A stretch of DNA of 64,000 nt from Sapria himalayana (taxonomy: Eukaryota; Streptophyta; Magnoliopsida; Malpighiales; Rafflesiaceae), in assembly GCA_029783825.1 (NCBI GenBank), contig JAREIK010003345.1:157783-221782 (forward strand), in the 5' to 3' direction. Position numbers and translations under genes: made by a program. The notes below the pieces were generated by a model. That model was not told the DNA's origin and ran no database searches. It saw only the letters and a list, made by a program, of their open reading frames with translations. Shown in pieces: positions 44,301 through 60,548 of this stretch; position 1 is the first letter of the stretch, and each line of letters starts with the position of its first letter.

Positions 44301-47300
44301 TTATTTTAATGATCAAATAATAAATTAATAAACTATTATTAATAAGATTGATATTTTTTTTAAAATATATTTGCAAAATATAAATTTATTCAAAATCAAA
44401 GTAAAATATAATACTAAATAATAATTTTGTTGTTGTTTTGCTTCTTTTTATAAGTTTATATTTTATGTTATTAAAAGTAAATTATTTAAATTATATTTGT
44501 ATTCCACATAATTTATTTTTAATTTATAATTCTATAAAGATAAACTAATAAATAATTAAAATGAATATTTAAAATTATAATGTATACAAATAAAATTGAG
44601 ATTTATTATTTATTATTCAGAATATACTAGTTTAATGGTTTAAGTATTTAGGTGTTTAGGGATTTTGTGATTTAAGTGTTTAGGACATTAGTGATTTATA
44701 GTTTTTATTTAGAGAATAAAAAAATAAAGAATTAAATTTATTGATTTTTTTAATTTTTGAAGGTTATAACCATTGAAAATATAATAATTTTATTTTTGAT
44801 AAATGTTAATATAATATTTAGTTATAATATTCTTAATAATTATATATAATGTAAACTCTATATAAATAATTTTATTAATAGATATTATTATAATGATCAA
44901 TAAAAAATTAATAAACTATTATTAATAAAAATGATATAAATTAAAATATATTTGCAAAAACTAAAATGATTCAAAATCAAAATAAAACATATCACAAAAT
45001 AATAAATTTTTGTTTTTAAAATTTTGCATCTTTTTATAAGCACATATATATTTTTTTAATAAAAAATAAATTATTTAATATAGATCTGTCTCACTAATAA
45101 TTTATTTTGTAATTAATATTTATATAAAAATAAACTGATAAATAATTAAAATAAAAATTTAAAATTACACTTAATAAAAATTAAAATGAGATTTATGATT
45201 TATTATTAATGTATATCAATTTAATAGTTTAAGTATCTAGAAGTCTTATCGTTTAGGAGTTTAGTGATTTATGTCTTTAGGTATTTAGTAGTTTATAGTT
45301 TTTATTTAAATAATAAAATAACAAAAGAATATTTCGTAATTTTTTGTCATTTCAAAGGTTATAACCTTTGAAAATATAAAAATATTTAAAATTTTTTGAA
45401 ATGTGAATACAATATTTAGTTATAATAATTTTAATAATTATATATCATATAAATTCAATATAAACAATTTTATTGATAGATATTATAATAATGATCAAAA
45501 ATTAAATTAATAAACTATTAATAATAAGATAGATATTAATTAAAAAAATTTACAAAACCCAAATTGATTCAAAATTAAAGTTAAAAATATTATTGAATAA
45601 TAATTTTTAATTTTTAAAATTTTACTTCTTTTATAAGCGTATATATATTTTTTGAATAAAAATAAATTATTTAATTTATATTTGTCGCACTCATACTTTA
45701 TTTTGTAATAAAAATTTATATAAAAATATACTAAAAAATAATTAAAATAATCTTTAAAATTATAATAAATTGAAATAAAAATTAGATTTTTTAATTATTA
45801 AGTAGTATATAGCAGTTTAATTGTTTATGTATTTAGGCATTAAGGGCTTTAAGAGTTTACTGATTTAACTATGTATGCATTTAGTGGTTTATAGGTTTTA
45901 TTTAAAAATTAAAATAACAAAATATATATTTTTATTATTTTTTGATATTTCCAAAGGTTATAACATTTGAAAATATAATAATTATTAATTTTTTTTCAAA
46001 TGTGAATTCAATATTTAGTTATAATAATCATTATATTTATATATCATATAAATTCAATATAAACAATATTATTGATAAATATTCTAAAAATGATAAAAAA
46101 TAAATTAAAAATCTATTATTAATAAGATAGATATAAATTAAAATATAATAAAAAAACCTAAAATGATTCTGAAGAAATCAAAATATTTTACTATATAATA
46201 ATTTTTTGTTAGAAATTATTTTTTCTTTTGAAATGTTTATCCATATTATTTTGATGAAAATTAATTTATATAAATTATATTTGTCTAACTCAAAATTTAT
46301 TTTTTAATTAATATTTATAAAAAAATAAAGAAATAAATAATTAAAATGAATATATAAAATTATAATGAAAAAGATAATATTGAGATTTATTCTTTATTAT
46401 TTTGGGTATACCGATCTAATTTAAATTAGATATATCTCACTAATAATTTATTTTGTAATTAATATTTCTATAAAAATAAACTCATAAATAATTAAAAAAA
46501 AATTAAAATTATACTGAATAAAAATTAAAATGATATTTATGAATTATTATTAATGTATACCAGTTTAATATTTTAAGTATTTAAAGGTTTTTTTGTTTAT
46601 GACTTTAGCGATTTATGTTTTTAGGCATTTAGTGGTTTATAGGGTTTATTTAAACAAAGAAATAACAAAAAAATTATTTTTGATATTTTTTCATATTTTC
46701 AAAGATTATAACATTTGAAAAAATAATAATTTAAAAATTTTTTAAAAATGTGAATACAATATTTAGTAATAATAATCATTATAATTATATATAATCTAAA
46801 CTAAATATAAACAATTTTATTGATATATATGTTATCAATTATCAAAAAATAAATTAATATGCTATTATTAATATGATAGATATAAATTAAAATTTAATTG
46901 CAAAACCTAAAATATTCAAAATCCAAGTAAAATTTATTACTTAATAATAATTTTTTTTAGTTTTTGCTTCTTTTTATAAGCTTATATTTTTTTTGATAAA
47001 AAATAAATTATTAAAAGTATATTGTATCACTCATAATTTATTTTGTAATTAATATTTTAATAAATTATTTAAATTATATTTAAGGTTTACGAGTTTAATG
47101 GTTTAAATATATAGGGGCTTTTGTGTTTAGGAGTTTAGAGGTTTAAGTGTTTATGCATTTAGTGGTTTATAAGTTTTATTTAAAAAATGATATAACAAAA
47201 AATTTATTTTTATTATTTTTTTAATTTTAGAAGGTTATAACCTTTGAAAGTATAATAATTTTTAAATTTTTTACAAAAGTAAATATAATATTTAGTTATA

Positions 47301-50300
47301 ATAATCTTAATAATTATAAGTCATTTAAATCCAATATAAATAATTACTTTTCTAGATATTATAATAATGATCAAAAAAAATTAATAAACTATTATTAATA
47401 AGATAGATATTTTTTAAAATATATTTGCAAAATCTAAATTTATTCAAAATCAATGTAAAATATAGTACTTAATAATAATTTTTTTAATTTTTTTTCTTTT
47501 TTATAACTTTATATTTTTGTTATTATAAATAAATTATTTAAATTAATTTGTCTTACTAATAATTTATTTTGTAATTTATAATTCTATAATAATAAACTAA
47601 TAAATAATTAATATAATTATTTAAAATTATAATGAATACAAATTAAATTAAGATTTATTATTTATTATTCAGAATATACTAGTTTAATGGTTTAAGTATT
47701 TAGGTGTTTTTGGGTTTAGGAGTTTAGTGATTTAAGTGTTTAGACCTTTAGTGAATTATAGTTATTATCTAAAGAATTAAAAAACAAAAAATTTAATTTT
47801 TTGAAATTTTTTAATTTTTGAAAGTTGTAACCTTTGACAATATAATAATTTTAAATTTTTTGAATTGAGAATATAATATTTAGTTATATTAATCTTTATA
47901 ATTATATATAATGTAAACTAAATATAAATAATTTTATTAATAGATATTATAATAATGATCAATAAATAAATTAATAAACTAGTATAAATAAGAATGATAT
48001 AAATTATAATATAATTGTAGAATCTAAAATGATTCAAAATCAAAATAAAATATATTACTAAATAATAATTTTTTTAAAAAAATTTTGCATCGTTTTATAA
48101 GCACAAATATTTTTTTTATGAAAAATAAATTATTTAAATTATATCTGTCTCACTAATAATTTATTTTGTAAATAATATTTCAATAAAACTAAATTGATAA
48201 ATAAATAAAATGATTATTTAAAATTATAATGAATACTAATAAAAAAGAGATATATGATTTATTATTTAGGGTATACCTATTTAATGGTTTAAGTTTTTTG
48301 TCGTTTTCGGGTTAATGATTTTATTGATTTATATGTTTGCACATTTAGGTTTTTATAGGTTTTATTTAATCAATGAAATAACAAAAAATTTATTTTTAAG
48401 AATTTTCGTTATTTTCAAAGGTTATAACCTTTGAAAATATAATAATTTTTTAATCTTTCTAAAATATGAATGCAATACTTAATTATAATAATTTTATTAA
48501 TTAATTTGTAGTAAATTTAATATAATAAATTTTATTAATATATATTATTATAATGATCGAAAAATAAATTAATAAACTATTATTAATAAGATAGATTTTA
48601 ATTAAAATATATTTGCACAATCAAAAATAATTCAAAATCAAAGTAAATTATAGTACTAAATAAAATTTAAATTTTTGAAATTTTGTTTATTTTTATAAGC
48701 TTATTTTTTTTCATAAAAAATAATTTATTTAATTATATGTCTCACTCATTATTTATTTTGTAATTAATATTTCTTTAAAAATAAACTAATATATAATTAA
48801 AATGAATATTTAATTATTATGAATACAAATAAAAATGATATTTATTATTTATTATTTAGGTTATATAGGTTTAATGATTTAAGTATTTAGGGGGTTTTGG
48901 GGATAAGGAGTCTAGATATTTAAATGATTAGGCATTTAGTGGTTAATAATTATTATTAAAATAATGAAATAATAAATAAATTATTTTTGTCATTTTTTAT
49001 CATTTAAGAAGGTTAAAACCTTTTAAAATATAATAATTTTTAAATTTTTTTCAAATATAAATATAATATTTAGTTATAATAATCTTAATATTTATAAGAC
49101 ATATAAATTCAATATAAGTAATTTATTGATAGATATTATAAAAATGATCAAAAAATAAATTAATAAACTATTATTAATAAGATGGATAGCAATTAAAATA
49201 TAAATGAAAAACATATAATGATTCAAAATCAAAGTAAAATATATTACTAAATGATAATTTTTTGTTTTTAAATTTTTAGTTCTTTTTATAACCTTATATT
49301 TATTTTTTGATTAAAAATAAATTAATAAAATTATATTTGTCTCACTTTTTATTTATTTTGCAATTAATATTTCTATAAAAAAACTAATAATTAATTAAAA
49401 TGAATATTTAAAATTATAATGAATATGAATTAAAATGAGCTTTATGATTTATCATATGTGGTATTCTGGTTTAATGGATTGTTAATTTAGGGGTTTTTTC
49501 ATTTAGGAGTTTATCAATTTATGCTTTTAGCCATTTAGTAGTTTATAATTTTTATTTATATAATAAAATAAAAATAAATTTTTTTTTATCTGATTTTCAA
49601 AGGTTATAACCATTAAAAATAAAATAATTTTTAAAATTTTTTGAAATGTGAATACCATGTATAATTATATTAATCTTACTAATTATATATCATATAAATT
49701 CAATATAAATAATTTTAATGATAGATAGTATAATAATGATAAAAAATTAAATTAATAAACTATTATTAATAATATAAATATTAATTAAAATATATTTACA
49801 TAACACAAAATGATTTAAAATCAAATCAAAATATATTACTAAATAATAATATTTAATTTCAAATATTTCCTTCTTTTTATAAGCTTATATTTTTTATTGA
49901 TTAAAAATAAATTATTTAAATAATATTTTTCTCACTCAAAATTTTTTTTGTAATTAATTTTTCTAAATAATTAAACTATAAATAATTAAAATGAATATTT
50001 AAAATTTTAATAAATAGAAATATAAATGAGATTTATAATTTATTAAGTAGTATATAGCTGTTAAAAGGTTTATGTATTTAGGCGTTTCGGGGTCTATGAG
50101 CTTACAGATTTAAGTAAGTAAGCATTTAATGATCTATAGGTTTTATTTTAAAAATTAAATAACAAAAAATTTATTTTTATTATTTTTTCTCATTTTTTAA
50201 GTTTACCTTTAAAAATATAATAATTATTAAATTTATTTTCACAAGTGAATACAATATATATTTATAATAATCATATAAATTATATATCATATAAATTCAA

Positions 50301-53300
50301 TATAAACAATTTTATTGATAGATATTCTAATAATTATCAAAAAATAAATTAAAAATCTATTATTAATAAGATTGATATTACTTAAAATATAATATCAAAA
50401 TCTAAAATGATTCAAAAGCAAAACAAAATATATCACTAAATAATAATTATTTGTTTTTAAATTTTTATGAATTTTATAAGCTTATCTATTTTTTAATGAA
50501 AAATATTTTTAATAAATTATATTTTTAACTCATAATTTATTTTATAATTAATATATATATATAAATAAAAAACTAAACAATCAAAATTAATTTTTAAAAT
50601 TATAATGAAAACAAATAAAAATGAGATTTATTAATTATTATTTAGGGTATACCGGTTTAAAAGATTATCTATATAAGGGTATAGGGATTTTGTAGTTCAG
50701 TCATTTAGGTGTTTAGGCATTTAGTGGTGTATAGGTTTTATATAAACAATGAAATAAAAAAAATATTTTTTTTTTATTTTTTAACATTTTCAAAGGTTAT
50801 AACCTTTGAAAATATTAACATTTTCAAAAGTGAATATAATATTTAGTCATAATAATCATTATATTTATATATCATATAAATTAAATATAAACATTCTTAT
50901 TGATAAATATTCTAATAATGATCAAAAAATAAATTAATAATCTATTATTAATAAGATATATATAATTTAAAATATAATTAAAAATATTAAAATGATTCAA
51001 AAGAAAAGCAAAATATATTACTATATAATAATTTTCTCTTTTGAATTTTTTTTTTCTTTTAAAAAGTTTATTTATAATTTTTTGATGAAAAATAATTTAT
51101 ATAAATTATATTTGTTTAACTCATAATTTATTTTATAATTAATAATTATATAAAAATATACAAATAAATAATTAAAATGAATATTTAAAATTATAATGAA
51201 AAAAAATGAGTTTTATTATTTATTAGTTCGGGTATACCGGTTTAATTTAAATTAGATCTATCTAACTAATAATTTTTTTTGTAATTAATATTTCTATAAA
51301 ATAAACTGATAAATAATTAAAATAAAAATTTAAATTATACTGAATAAAAATTAAAATGAAATTTATGATTTATTATTAATGTATTCCAGTTTAATTGTAT
51401 AAGTATTTAGATGTTTTGTCATTTAGGAGTTTAGCGATTTATGTTTTTAGGCATTTAGTGGTTTATAGGTTTTATTTAAACAATAAAATAAAAAAAAATT
51501 TTAATTTTTTCTCATTTTCATGGCTCATAATCTTTTAAAATATAATAATATTTAAAATTTTTTGAAATGTGAATACAAGATTTAGGTATAATAATATTAA
51601 TAATTATATATCATATAAATTCAATATAAACAATTTTATTGATAGATATTATAATAATGATCAAAAATTAAATTAATAAACTATTAATAATAATTTAGAT
51701 ATTAATTAAAAAATATTTACAAAACCCAAATTGATTCAAAATTAAAGTAAAATATCTTACTTAATAATAATTTTTAATTTTTAAATTTATACTTATTATA
51801 TAAGCGGAAATACTTTTATTTATTAAAAAGAATTATTTAAATTTTATTTCTCGCACTCATAATTTATTTTGTAATAAATATTTCTATAGAAATTATCTAA
51901 TAAATAATTAAAATAAATATTTAAAATTATAATAAATAGAAATAAAAATTAGATTTCTTAATTATTAAATAGTATATAGCTGTTTAATGGTTTATGTATT
52001 TAGGCATTACGAGGTTTAAAAGTATTCTGATTTAATTGTGTATGAATTTAATGGTTATAGGTATTATTTAAAAAATAAATAAACAAAAATATATTTTTAT
52101 TATTTTTTGATATTTTCAAATGTTATAACCTTTGAAAATATAATAATTTTTAATTTTTTTTTCAAAAGTGAATTCAATATTTAGTTATAATAATCATTAT
52201 ATTTATATTTCATATAAATTCAATATAAATAATTTTATTGATAAATATTTTAATAATTATCAAAAAATAAATTACTAATTTATTATTAATAAGATAGATG
52301 TCAATTAAAATATAATTACAAAACCTAAAATGATTCAGAAGGAAAGCAAAATATATTATTATATAATAAATTTATGTTTTGAATTTTTTTCTTCTTTTTA
52401 TAAGTTTATTTATATTATTTGATATAAAATAATTTATATAAATTATATTTATCTAACTCATAATTTATATTGTAATTAATATTTAATAAAAATAAACGAA
52501 TAAATAATTAAAATGAATATTTTAAATTATAATCAAAAAATAATATTGAGATTTATTATTTATTTTTTAGGGTATACCAGTTTTAAAGGATTATCTATTT
52601 AGTGTTTTCAAGATTTCGGAATTATTGACTTAAGTGTTTAGGCACTTAGTATTTTATATGATTTATTTAAACAATGAAATAACAAAAAAATTATTTTTGA
52701 TATTTTCTCACATTTTCAAAATGTTAGAAAATTTTTTTATTTAAAATTTTTTTTAAAAAATGTGAATACAATATTTTGTAATAAGAATCATTATAATTAT
52801 ATATAATATAAACTAAATATAAATAATTTTATTGATAGATATGATATCATTTATCAAAAATAAATTAATATGCTATTATTAATATGATAGATATAAATTA
52901 AAATATAATTGCAAAACCTAAAATTATTCAAAATCAAAATAAATTTTTATTTAAATTATATTTATGGTTTACGAGTTTAAAGTTTTAAGTATTTAGGGGC
53001 ATTTGTGTTTAGGAGTTTATAAATTTAAGTGTTTAGGCATTTAGTGGTCTATAAGTTTTATTTAAACAATGATATAACAAAAAATTTATTTTTATTTTTT
53101 TTTTCTAATTTTTGAAGGTCATAACCTTTGAAAATATAAAAATTTCTAAATTTTTTTCAAATGTAAATTTAATATTTAGTTATAATAATCTTAATAAATA
53201 TAACTCATTTAAATTCAATATAAATAATCACATTGCTAGATATTATAATAATGATCAATAAATAAATTAATAAACTATTATTAATAAGATAGATATTATT

Positions 53301-54410
53301 TAAAATATATTTGTAAAATCTAAATTTATTCAAAATCAAAGTATATATTACTAAATACTAATTTTTTTAAATATTTTGCTTTTTTTATAAGTTTATATTT
53401 TTGTTATTAAAAATAAATTATTTAAATTATATTTGTCTTCCTCATAATTTATTTTGTAATTTATAATTCTATAAAAATAAACAAATATATAACTAAAATA
53501 AATATTTAGAATTATAATGAATACAAATAAAATTGAGATTTATTATTTATTATTTAGGATATACATGTTTAATGGTTTAAGTATTTAGGTGTTTTGGGGT
53601 TTAGTCATTTAAGTGTTTATTCCTTAAGTGATTTTATCTAATTTTTGAAGGTTATAACCTTTGAAAATATAATAATTTTTTATTTTTTTAAAATGTGAAT
53701 ATAATATTTAGTTATAATAATCTTGTTAATTATATATAATGTAAAATCAAGATAAATAATTTTATTAATATATATTATAATAATGATCAATAAATAAATT
53801 AATAAACTATTATTAATTAGAATGATATAAATTAAAATATAATTGCAAAATCAAAAATTATTCAAAATTTAATTAAAATAAATTAGTAAATAATAATATT
53901 TTGTTTTAAAAATTTAGCCGCTTTTTATGATCTTATATTTTTTTGATAAAAAATAAATTATTTATATTATATCTATCTCAATAATAATTTATTTTGTAAT
54001 TAATATTTCTATAAAAATAAACTGATAAATAATTAAAATGAATATTTAAAATTATAATGAATACTAATAAAAAAGATATTTATTATTTATTATTTAGAGT
54101 ATACTAATTTAAAGGCTTATGTATTTATGTGCTTTGGGGTCTAGTAGTTTAGTCATTAAGAATTTAGGAATTTTGTGGTTTATTGATTTTATTTAAAAAA
54201 TCTAATAACAAAAAAATTATTTTTTTATTTTTTCGTATTTTCAAAGGTTATAACCTTTGAAAACTTAATAATTTTTAAATTTTTTTAAAATGTGAAAAAA
54301 TTATTTTGTTATAATAATCTAAATAAATATACATTATGTAAATTCAATATAAATAATTTATATTATAGATATTATGATGACGATAATAAAATAAATTAAT
54401 AAACTATTAT

Positions 54411-54506
54411 TAATAAGATAGATATTAAATAAAATTTATTTGCAAAACCTAAAATGATTCAAAATCAAAGTAAAATATATTAATAAGATAGATATTAAAT
54501 AAAATT
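54411..54506 (-). repeat. Short direct duplication at a truncated monomer
   Basis: TAATAAGATAGATATTAAAT and the next few bases occur at 54,411-54,436 and again at 54,481-54,506. The second copy is followed abruptly by a different monomer's tail (TTCAGGTTCAAAAGATTATA), so ~170 bp of a normal unit are missing. Confidence 0.8.
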
Positions 54507-54586
54507 ATTATTAATAAGATTCAGGTTCAAAAGATTATATATTTAGGAGTTTTGGGATTTAAGAATTTAATGATTTAAGTGTTTAG

Positions 54587-54594
54587 GCATTTAG
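54587..54594. other. Empty hAT target site (reverse block)
   Basis: GCATTTAG within GGCATTTAGTATTTTATAGG precedes a monomer (core 54,670) of the same variant that follows hAT copy 2 at 21,576. The element is absent here. Confidence 0.6.
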
Positions 54595-57500
54595 TATTTT
54601 ATAGGTTTTATTTAAAAAATAAAATAACCAAAAAAGTTTTTTTGTTATTTGTTCTCATTTTTAAAGGATATAACCTCTGAAACTATAACAATTTTTAAAT
54701 TTTTTTTAAATGTGAATACTATATTTAGTTATGATAGTCTTAATATTTATATATCATGTAAATTCAATATAATCAAATATATTGATATATATTATAATAA
54801 TGATCATACAAAAGATTAATAAACAATTATTAATAAAATAAATATTGTTTAAATTATATTTACAAAACCAAAAATGATTCAAAATCAAATTGAAATATTT
54901 TATATATATAAATTTTAATTTTTTAAATTTTTGGATCCATTTATAAGCTTATATATTTTTTGATGAAAAATAAATTATTTAAATTATATTTATCTCACTA
55001 TTAATTTATTTTTTAATTTATTATTCTATAAAAATAATCTAATAAATAATTAAAATGTATATATAAAATTATAATGAATACTAATAAAAATGAGATTTAT
55101 GATTAATTATTTAGGGTATGCCTATTTAATGGTTTAATTTTATTGTTGTTTTGGGCTTAATCAGTTTCTTGATTTATATATTTACACATTTAGGTGTTTA
55201 TAGGTTTTATTTAATCAATGAAATAACAAAAAATTTATTTTTATGAATTTTCGTGATTTTGAAAGGTTATAACCTTTGAAAATATAATAATTTTTTAATA
55301 GTTCTAAAATATGAATACAATACTTAGTTATAATAAACTTAATAATTATATTTGATGTAAATTCAATATAAAAATTTTATTAATATATATTATTTTGATG
55401 ATCAAAAATAAATTAATAAACTATTATTAATAAGATAGATATTAATTAAAATATATTTGCAGAACGCAAAATAATTCAAAATCAAAGTAAATTATATTAC
55501 TAAATAAAAATTTTAAATTTTTGAAATTTTGTTTATTTTTATAAGCTTATATATTTTTTCATAAAAAATAATTTATTTAAATTATATATGTCTCACTCAT
55601 TATTTATTTTGTAATTAATATTTTTATAAAAATAAACTAAAAAATAATTAAGATGAATATTTAAAATTATAATGAAAACAAATAAAAATGAGATTTATTA
55701 TTTATTATTTAGGTTATATAGGTTTAATGGTTTAAGTATTTAAAGGGTTTTGGGGTTTATGAGTCTAGAGATCTAAATGTTTAAGCATTTAGTGGTTTAT
55801 AAGTTTTATTTAAATAATAAAATAATAAAAAAATTATTTTTGTTATTTTTTATCTTTTTTGAAGGTTATAACCTTTGAAAATATAATAATTTTTAAATTT
55901 TTTTTAAATGTAAATATAATATTTAGTTATAGTAATCTTAATAATTATATGACATTTAAATTACATATAAGTAATTTTATGGTTAGATATTATAAAATTG
56001 ATCAAATAATACATTAATAATCTATTCTTAATAAGATTGATAGCAATTAAAATATATTTGCAAAACCTATATATAATGATTCAAAATCAAAGTACAATAT
56101 ATTACTAAATAATAATTTATTGTTTTTAAATTTTAATTCTTTTTATATGCTTATATTTTTTTTGATTAAAAATAAATTATTAAAATTATATTTGTCTCGC
56201 TCATTATTTATTTTGTAATTAATATTTCTATGAAAAATAAACTAATAAATATTTAAAATGAATATTTAAAATTATAATGAATACAAATTAAAATGAGATT
56301 TATGATTTATTATATGTGGTATACCGGTTTAATTGTTTGATTATTAGAGTTTTATCGTTTAGGAGTTTATCAATTTATGTTTTTAGGTATTTAGTGGTTT
56401 ATAGGTTTTATTTATATAATAAAAATAAAAAAATTTTTTTTAGATTTTTTCTGATTATCAAAGGTTATAAACATTAAAATTAAAATAATTTTTAAAATTT
56501 TTTGAAATATGAATACTATGTATAATTATATTAATCTCACTAATTATATATCATATAAATTCAATCTAAACAATTTTAATTATAGATATTATAATAATGA
56601 TCAAAAATTAAATTAATAAACTATTATTAATAATATAAATATTAATTAAAATATATTTACATAACACAAAATGATTCAAAATCAAATCAAAATATATTAC
56701 TAAATAATAATATTTAATTTTTAAATTTGTCCTTCTTTTTATAAGCTTATATTTTTTTGATTAAAAATAAATTATTTAAATAATATTTGTCTTACTCGAA
56801 ATTTATTGTGTAATTAATTTTTCTAAATAATTAAACTATAAATAATTAAAATGAATATATAAAATTATAATGAATAGAAATAAAAATCAGAATTTTATTT
56901 ATTAAGTAGTATATAGATGTTAAAATGTTTATGTATTTATGGGTTTCGGGGTTTATGAACTTACTATTTTAAGTAAGTAAGCATTTAATGGTGTATAGGT
57001 TTTATTTAAAAAATAAAATAACTAAACATTTATTTTTATTATTTTTTTCTCATTTTTTAATATTATCACCTTTGAAAATATAATAATTTTTATATTTTTT
57101 TCAAAAGTGAATACAATATTTATTTATAATAATCATAAGAATTATATATCTTATAAATTCAATATAAACAATTTTATTGATTGATATTCTAATAATTATC
57201 AAAAAATAAATTAAAAATCTATTATGAATAAGATTGATATTACTTAAAATATAATATCAAAACCTAAAATGATTCAAAATCAAAGCAAAATATATTTCTA
57301 AATAATAATCATTTGTTTTTAATTTTTTTTTCTTTTATAAGCTTATCAATTTTTGGATAAAAAATAATTTTTATAAATTATATTTTTAACTCATAATAAT
57401 ATTTTATAATTAATACATATTTAAAAATAAAAAACTAAACAATCAAAATGAATTTTTTAAATTATAATGAAACCAAATAAAAATGAAATTTATTAATTAT

Positions 57501-57645
57501 TATTTAGTGTATACCGATTTAGAGGATTATCTATATAGGGGTATCAAGATTTTGTAGTTTAGTGATTTAAATGCTTAGGCATTTTGTGGTGTATAGGTTT
57601 TATTTAAACAATAGAATAACAAAGAAAATATATTTATTTTTTCAC

Positions 57646-57669
57646 ATTTTCAAAGGTACCTTTGAAAAT
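57646..57669. other. Satellite dyad with four-base central deletion
   Basis: ATTTTCAAAGGTACCTTTGAAAAT remains a perfect palindrome after loss of four central bases (GGTACC instead of GGTTATAACC), creating a KpnI site. Confidence 0.9.
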
Positions 57670-58987
57670 ATAATAATTTTAAATTTTTTTTAAAAGTGAA
57701 TACAATATTTAGTTATATTAATCATTATATTTATATATAATATAAATTCAATATAAACATTTTTATTGATAAATATTCTAATAATGATGAAAAAATAACT
57801 TAATAATCTAATATTAATAAGATATATATCAATTAAAATATATTTACAAAACCTAATATGATTCAGAAGTAAAGCAAAAAGCAAAATATATTACGATACA
57901 ATAATTTTTTGTTTTGAAATTTTTTTTCTTTTAAAAAGTTTATCTATAATTTTTTGATGAAAAATAATTTATATAAATTATATTTGTGTAACTCATAATT
58001 ATTTTGTAATTAATATTTATATAAAAATAAACAAATAAATAATTAAAATGAATATTTAAAATTATAATTAAAAAATGAGATTTATTATTTATTATTTAGG
58101 GTATACCGGTCTAATTTAAATTAGATCTGTCTTACTAATAATTTATTTTGTATTTAATATTTCTATAAAAATACACTGAAAATTAATTAAAATAAAAATT
58201 TAAAATTATACTAAATAGAAATTAAAATGATATTTATGATTTATTATTAATGTATACTAGTTTAATGGTTTAAGTATTTAGAGGTTTTGTATTTTAGGAG
58301 TTTAGCGATTTAGGTTTTTAGGCATTTAGTGGTTTATAGGTTTTATTTAATCAAAAAAATAACATAAAATTATTTTGTAATTTTTTCTCATTTTCATAGG
58401 TAATAGCCTTTGAAAATATAATAATATTTAAAATTTTTTTAAATGTGAATACAATATTTAGTTATAATAATATTAGTAATTATATATGATATAAATTCAA
58501 TATAAATAATTTTATTGATAGATATTATAATAATTATCAAAAATTAAATTAATAAACTACTAATAATAAGATAGATATTAATTAAAAAATATTTACAAAA
58601 CCCAAATTGATTCAAAATTAAAGTAAAATATATTACTGTATAATAATTTTTATTTTTTAAATTTTTATTTCTTTTATAAGCGTATATTTTTTTTTGATTA
58701 AAAATAGATTATTTAAATTATATTTGTTGCACTCATAATTTATTTTATAATAAATATTTTTATAAAAATGAACCAATAAATAATTAAAATGAATATTTAA
58801 AACTATAATAAATAGAAATTAAAATTAGATTTATTATTTATTAAGTAGTATATAGCGGTTTAATGGTTTATGTATTTTGGCATTATGATGATAAGGAGTT
58901 TACTGATTTAACTGTGTATGCATTTAGTGGTTTATAGGTTTTATTTAAAAAATAAAATAACAAAACATTTATTTTTATTATTTTTTG

Positions 58988-59019
58988 ATATTTTCAAAGG
59001 TTATAACCTTTGAAAATAT
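58988..59019. other. Best-preserved 32-bp satellite dyad (example 3)
   Basis: Perfect ATATTTTCAAAGGTTA plus complement, as at 16,685 and 39,442. Confidence 0.95.
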
Positions 59020-60504
59020 AATAATTTTTAAATTTTTTTCAAAAGTGAATTCATATTTAGTTATAATAATCATTATATTTATATATCATATAAATTCAAC
59101 ATAAAAAATTTTAGTGATAAATGTTCTAATAATGATCAAAAAATAAATTAATAAACAATTATTAATAAGATAGATATCAATTAAAATATAATTATAAAAC
59201 ATAAAATGATTCATAAGCAAAACAAAATATATTACTATATAATAATTTTTTGTTTTTAATTTTTTTTTATTTTAAAAAGTCTATCTATATTTTTTTGATT
59301 AAAAATAATTTACATAAATTATATTTGTCTAACTCATATTTTTTTTAAATAATATTTATATAAAAATAAAAAATTAATAATTAAAATGAATATTAAAAAT
59401 TATAATGAAAAAAAATGAGATTTATTATTTATTATTTATGGTATACCAGTTTAATTTATGTTATATCTGTCTCACTAATAATTTATTTTGTATTTAATAT
59501 TTCTATAAAAATAAACTGATAAATATTTAAAATAAAAATATAAAATTATACTGAATAAAAATTAAAATGAGATTTATGATTTATTATTAATGTATACTAG
59601 TTTAATGGTTTAAGTATTTTGAGTTTTTGTCGTTTAGGAGTTTAGCATTTTATGTTTTTAGGCATTTAGTGATTTATAGGTTTTATTTAAACAATAAAAA
59701 AATTTCGTAATTTTTTGTCATTTTCAAATGTTATAACCTTTGAAAATTTAATAATATTTTAAAATTTTTTGAAATTTTAATACAATATTTAGTCATAATA
59801 ATTTTAATAATTCTATATCATATAAAATAAATATAAACAATTTTATTGATAGATATTATAATATTAATCAAAAATTAAATTAATAAACTATTTATAATAA
59901 GATAGATATTATTTAAAAAAAATTTACAAAACCCTAATTGATTCAAAATTAAAGTAAAATATATTAGTTGATATTAATTTTTAATTTTTAATAATACTTC
60001 TTCTATACTTCTTTTGAAACCGTATATATTTTTTGTGATTAAAAATAAATTATTTAAATTATATGTGTGGCACTCATAATTTATTTTGTAATAAAAATTT
60101 ATATAAATATAAACTAATAAATAATTAAAATGAATTTTAAAATAATATTAAATTGAAATAAAAATTAAATTTATTAATTATTAAGTAGTATATAGAAGTT
60201 TAATGGTTTATGTATTTATACATTACAGGGTTTAGGAGTTTACTGATATATCTGTGTATGCATTTAGTGGTTTATAGGTTTTATTTAAAAAATAAAATAA
60301 CAAAAAATTTATTTTTATTATTTTTTCATATTTCCAATGGTTATAATCTTTCAAAATATAATAATTTTTAATTATTTTTCAAAAGTGAATTCAATATTTA
60401 GTTATAATAATCATTATATTTATATATCATATAAATTCAAAATAAACAATTTTATTGATAAATATTCTAATAAAGATCAAAAAACAAATTAATAAACAAT
60501 TATT

Positions 60505-60548
60505 AATAAGATAGATATCAATTAAAAAAAGATAGATATCAATTAAAA
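60505..60548 (-). repeat. ~21-bp tandem duplication in a monomer (first carrier)
   Basis: AAGATAGATATCAATTAAAA is present twice in tandem, joined through A-rich spacer, where other monomers have it once. The same duplication is seen at 62,020-62,055. Confidence 0.85.
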
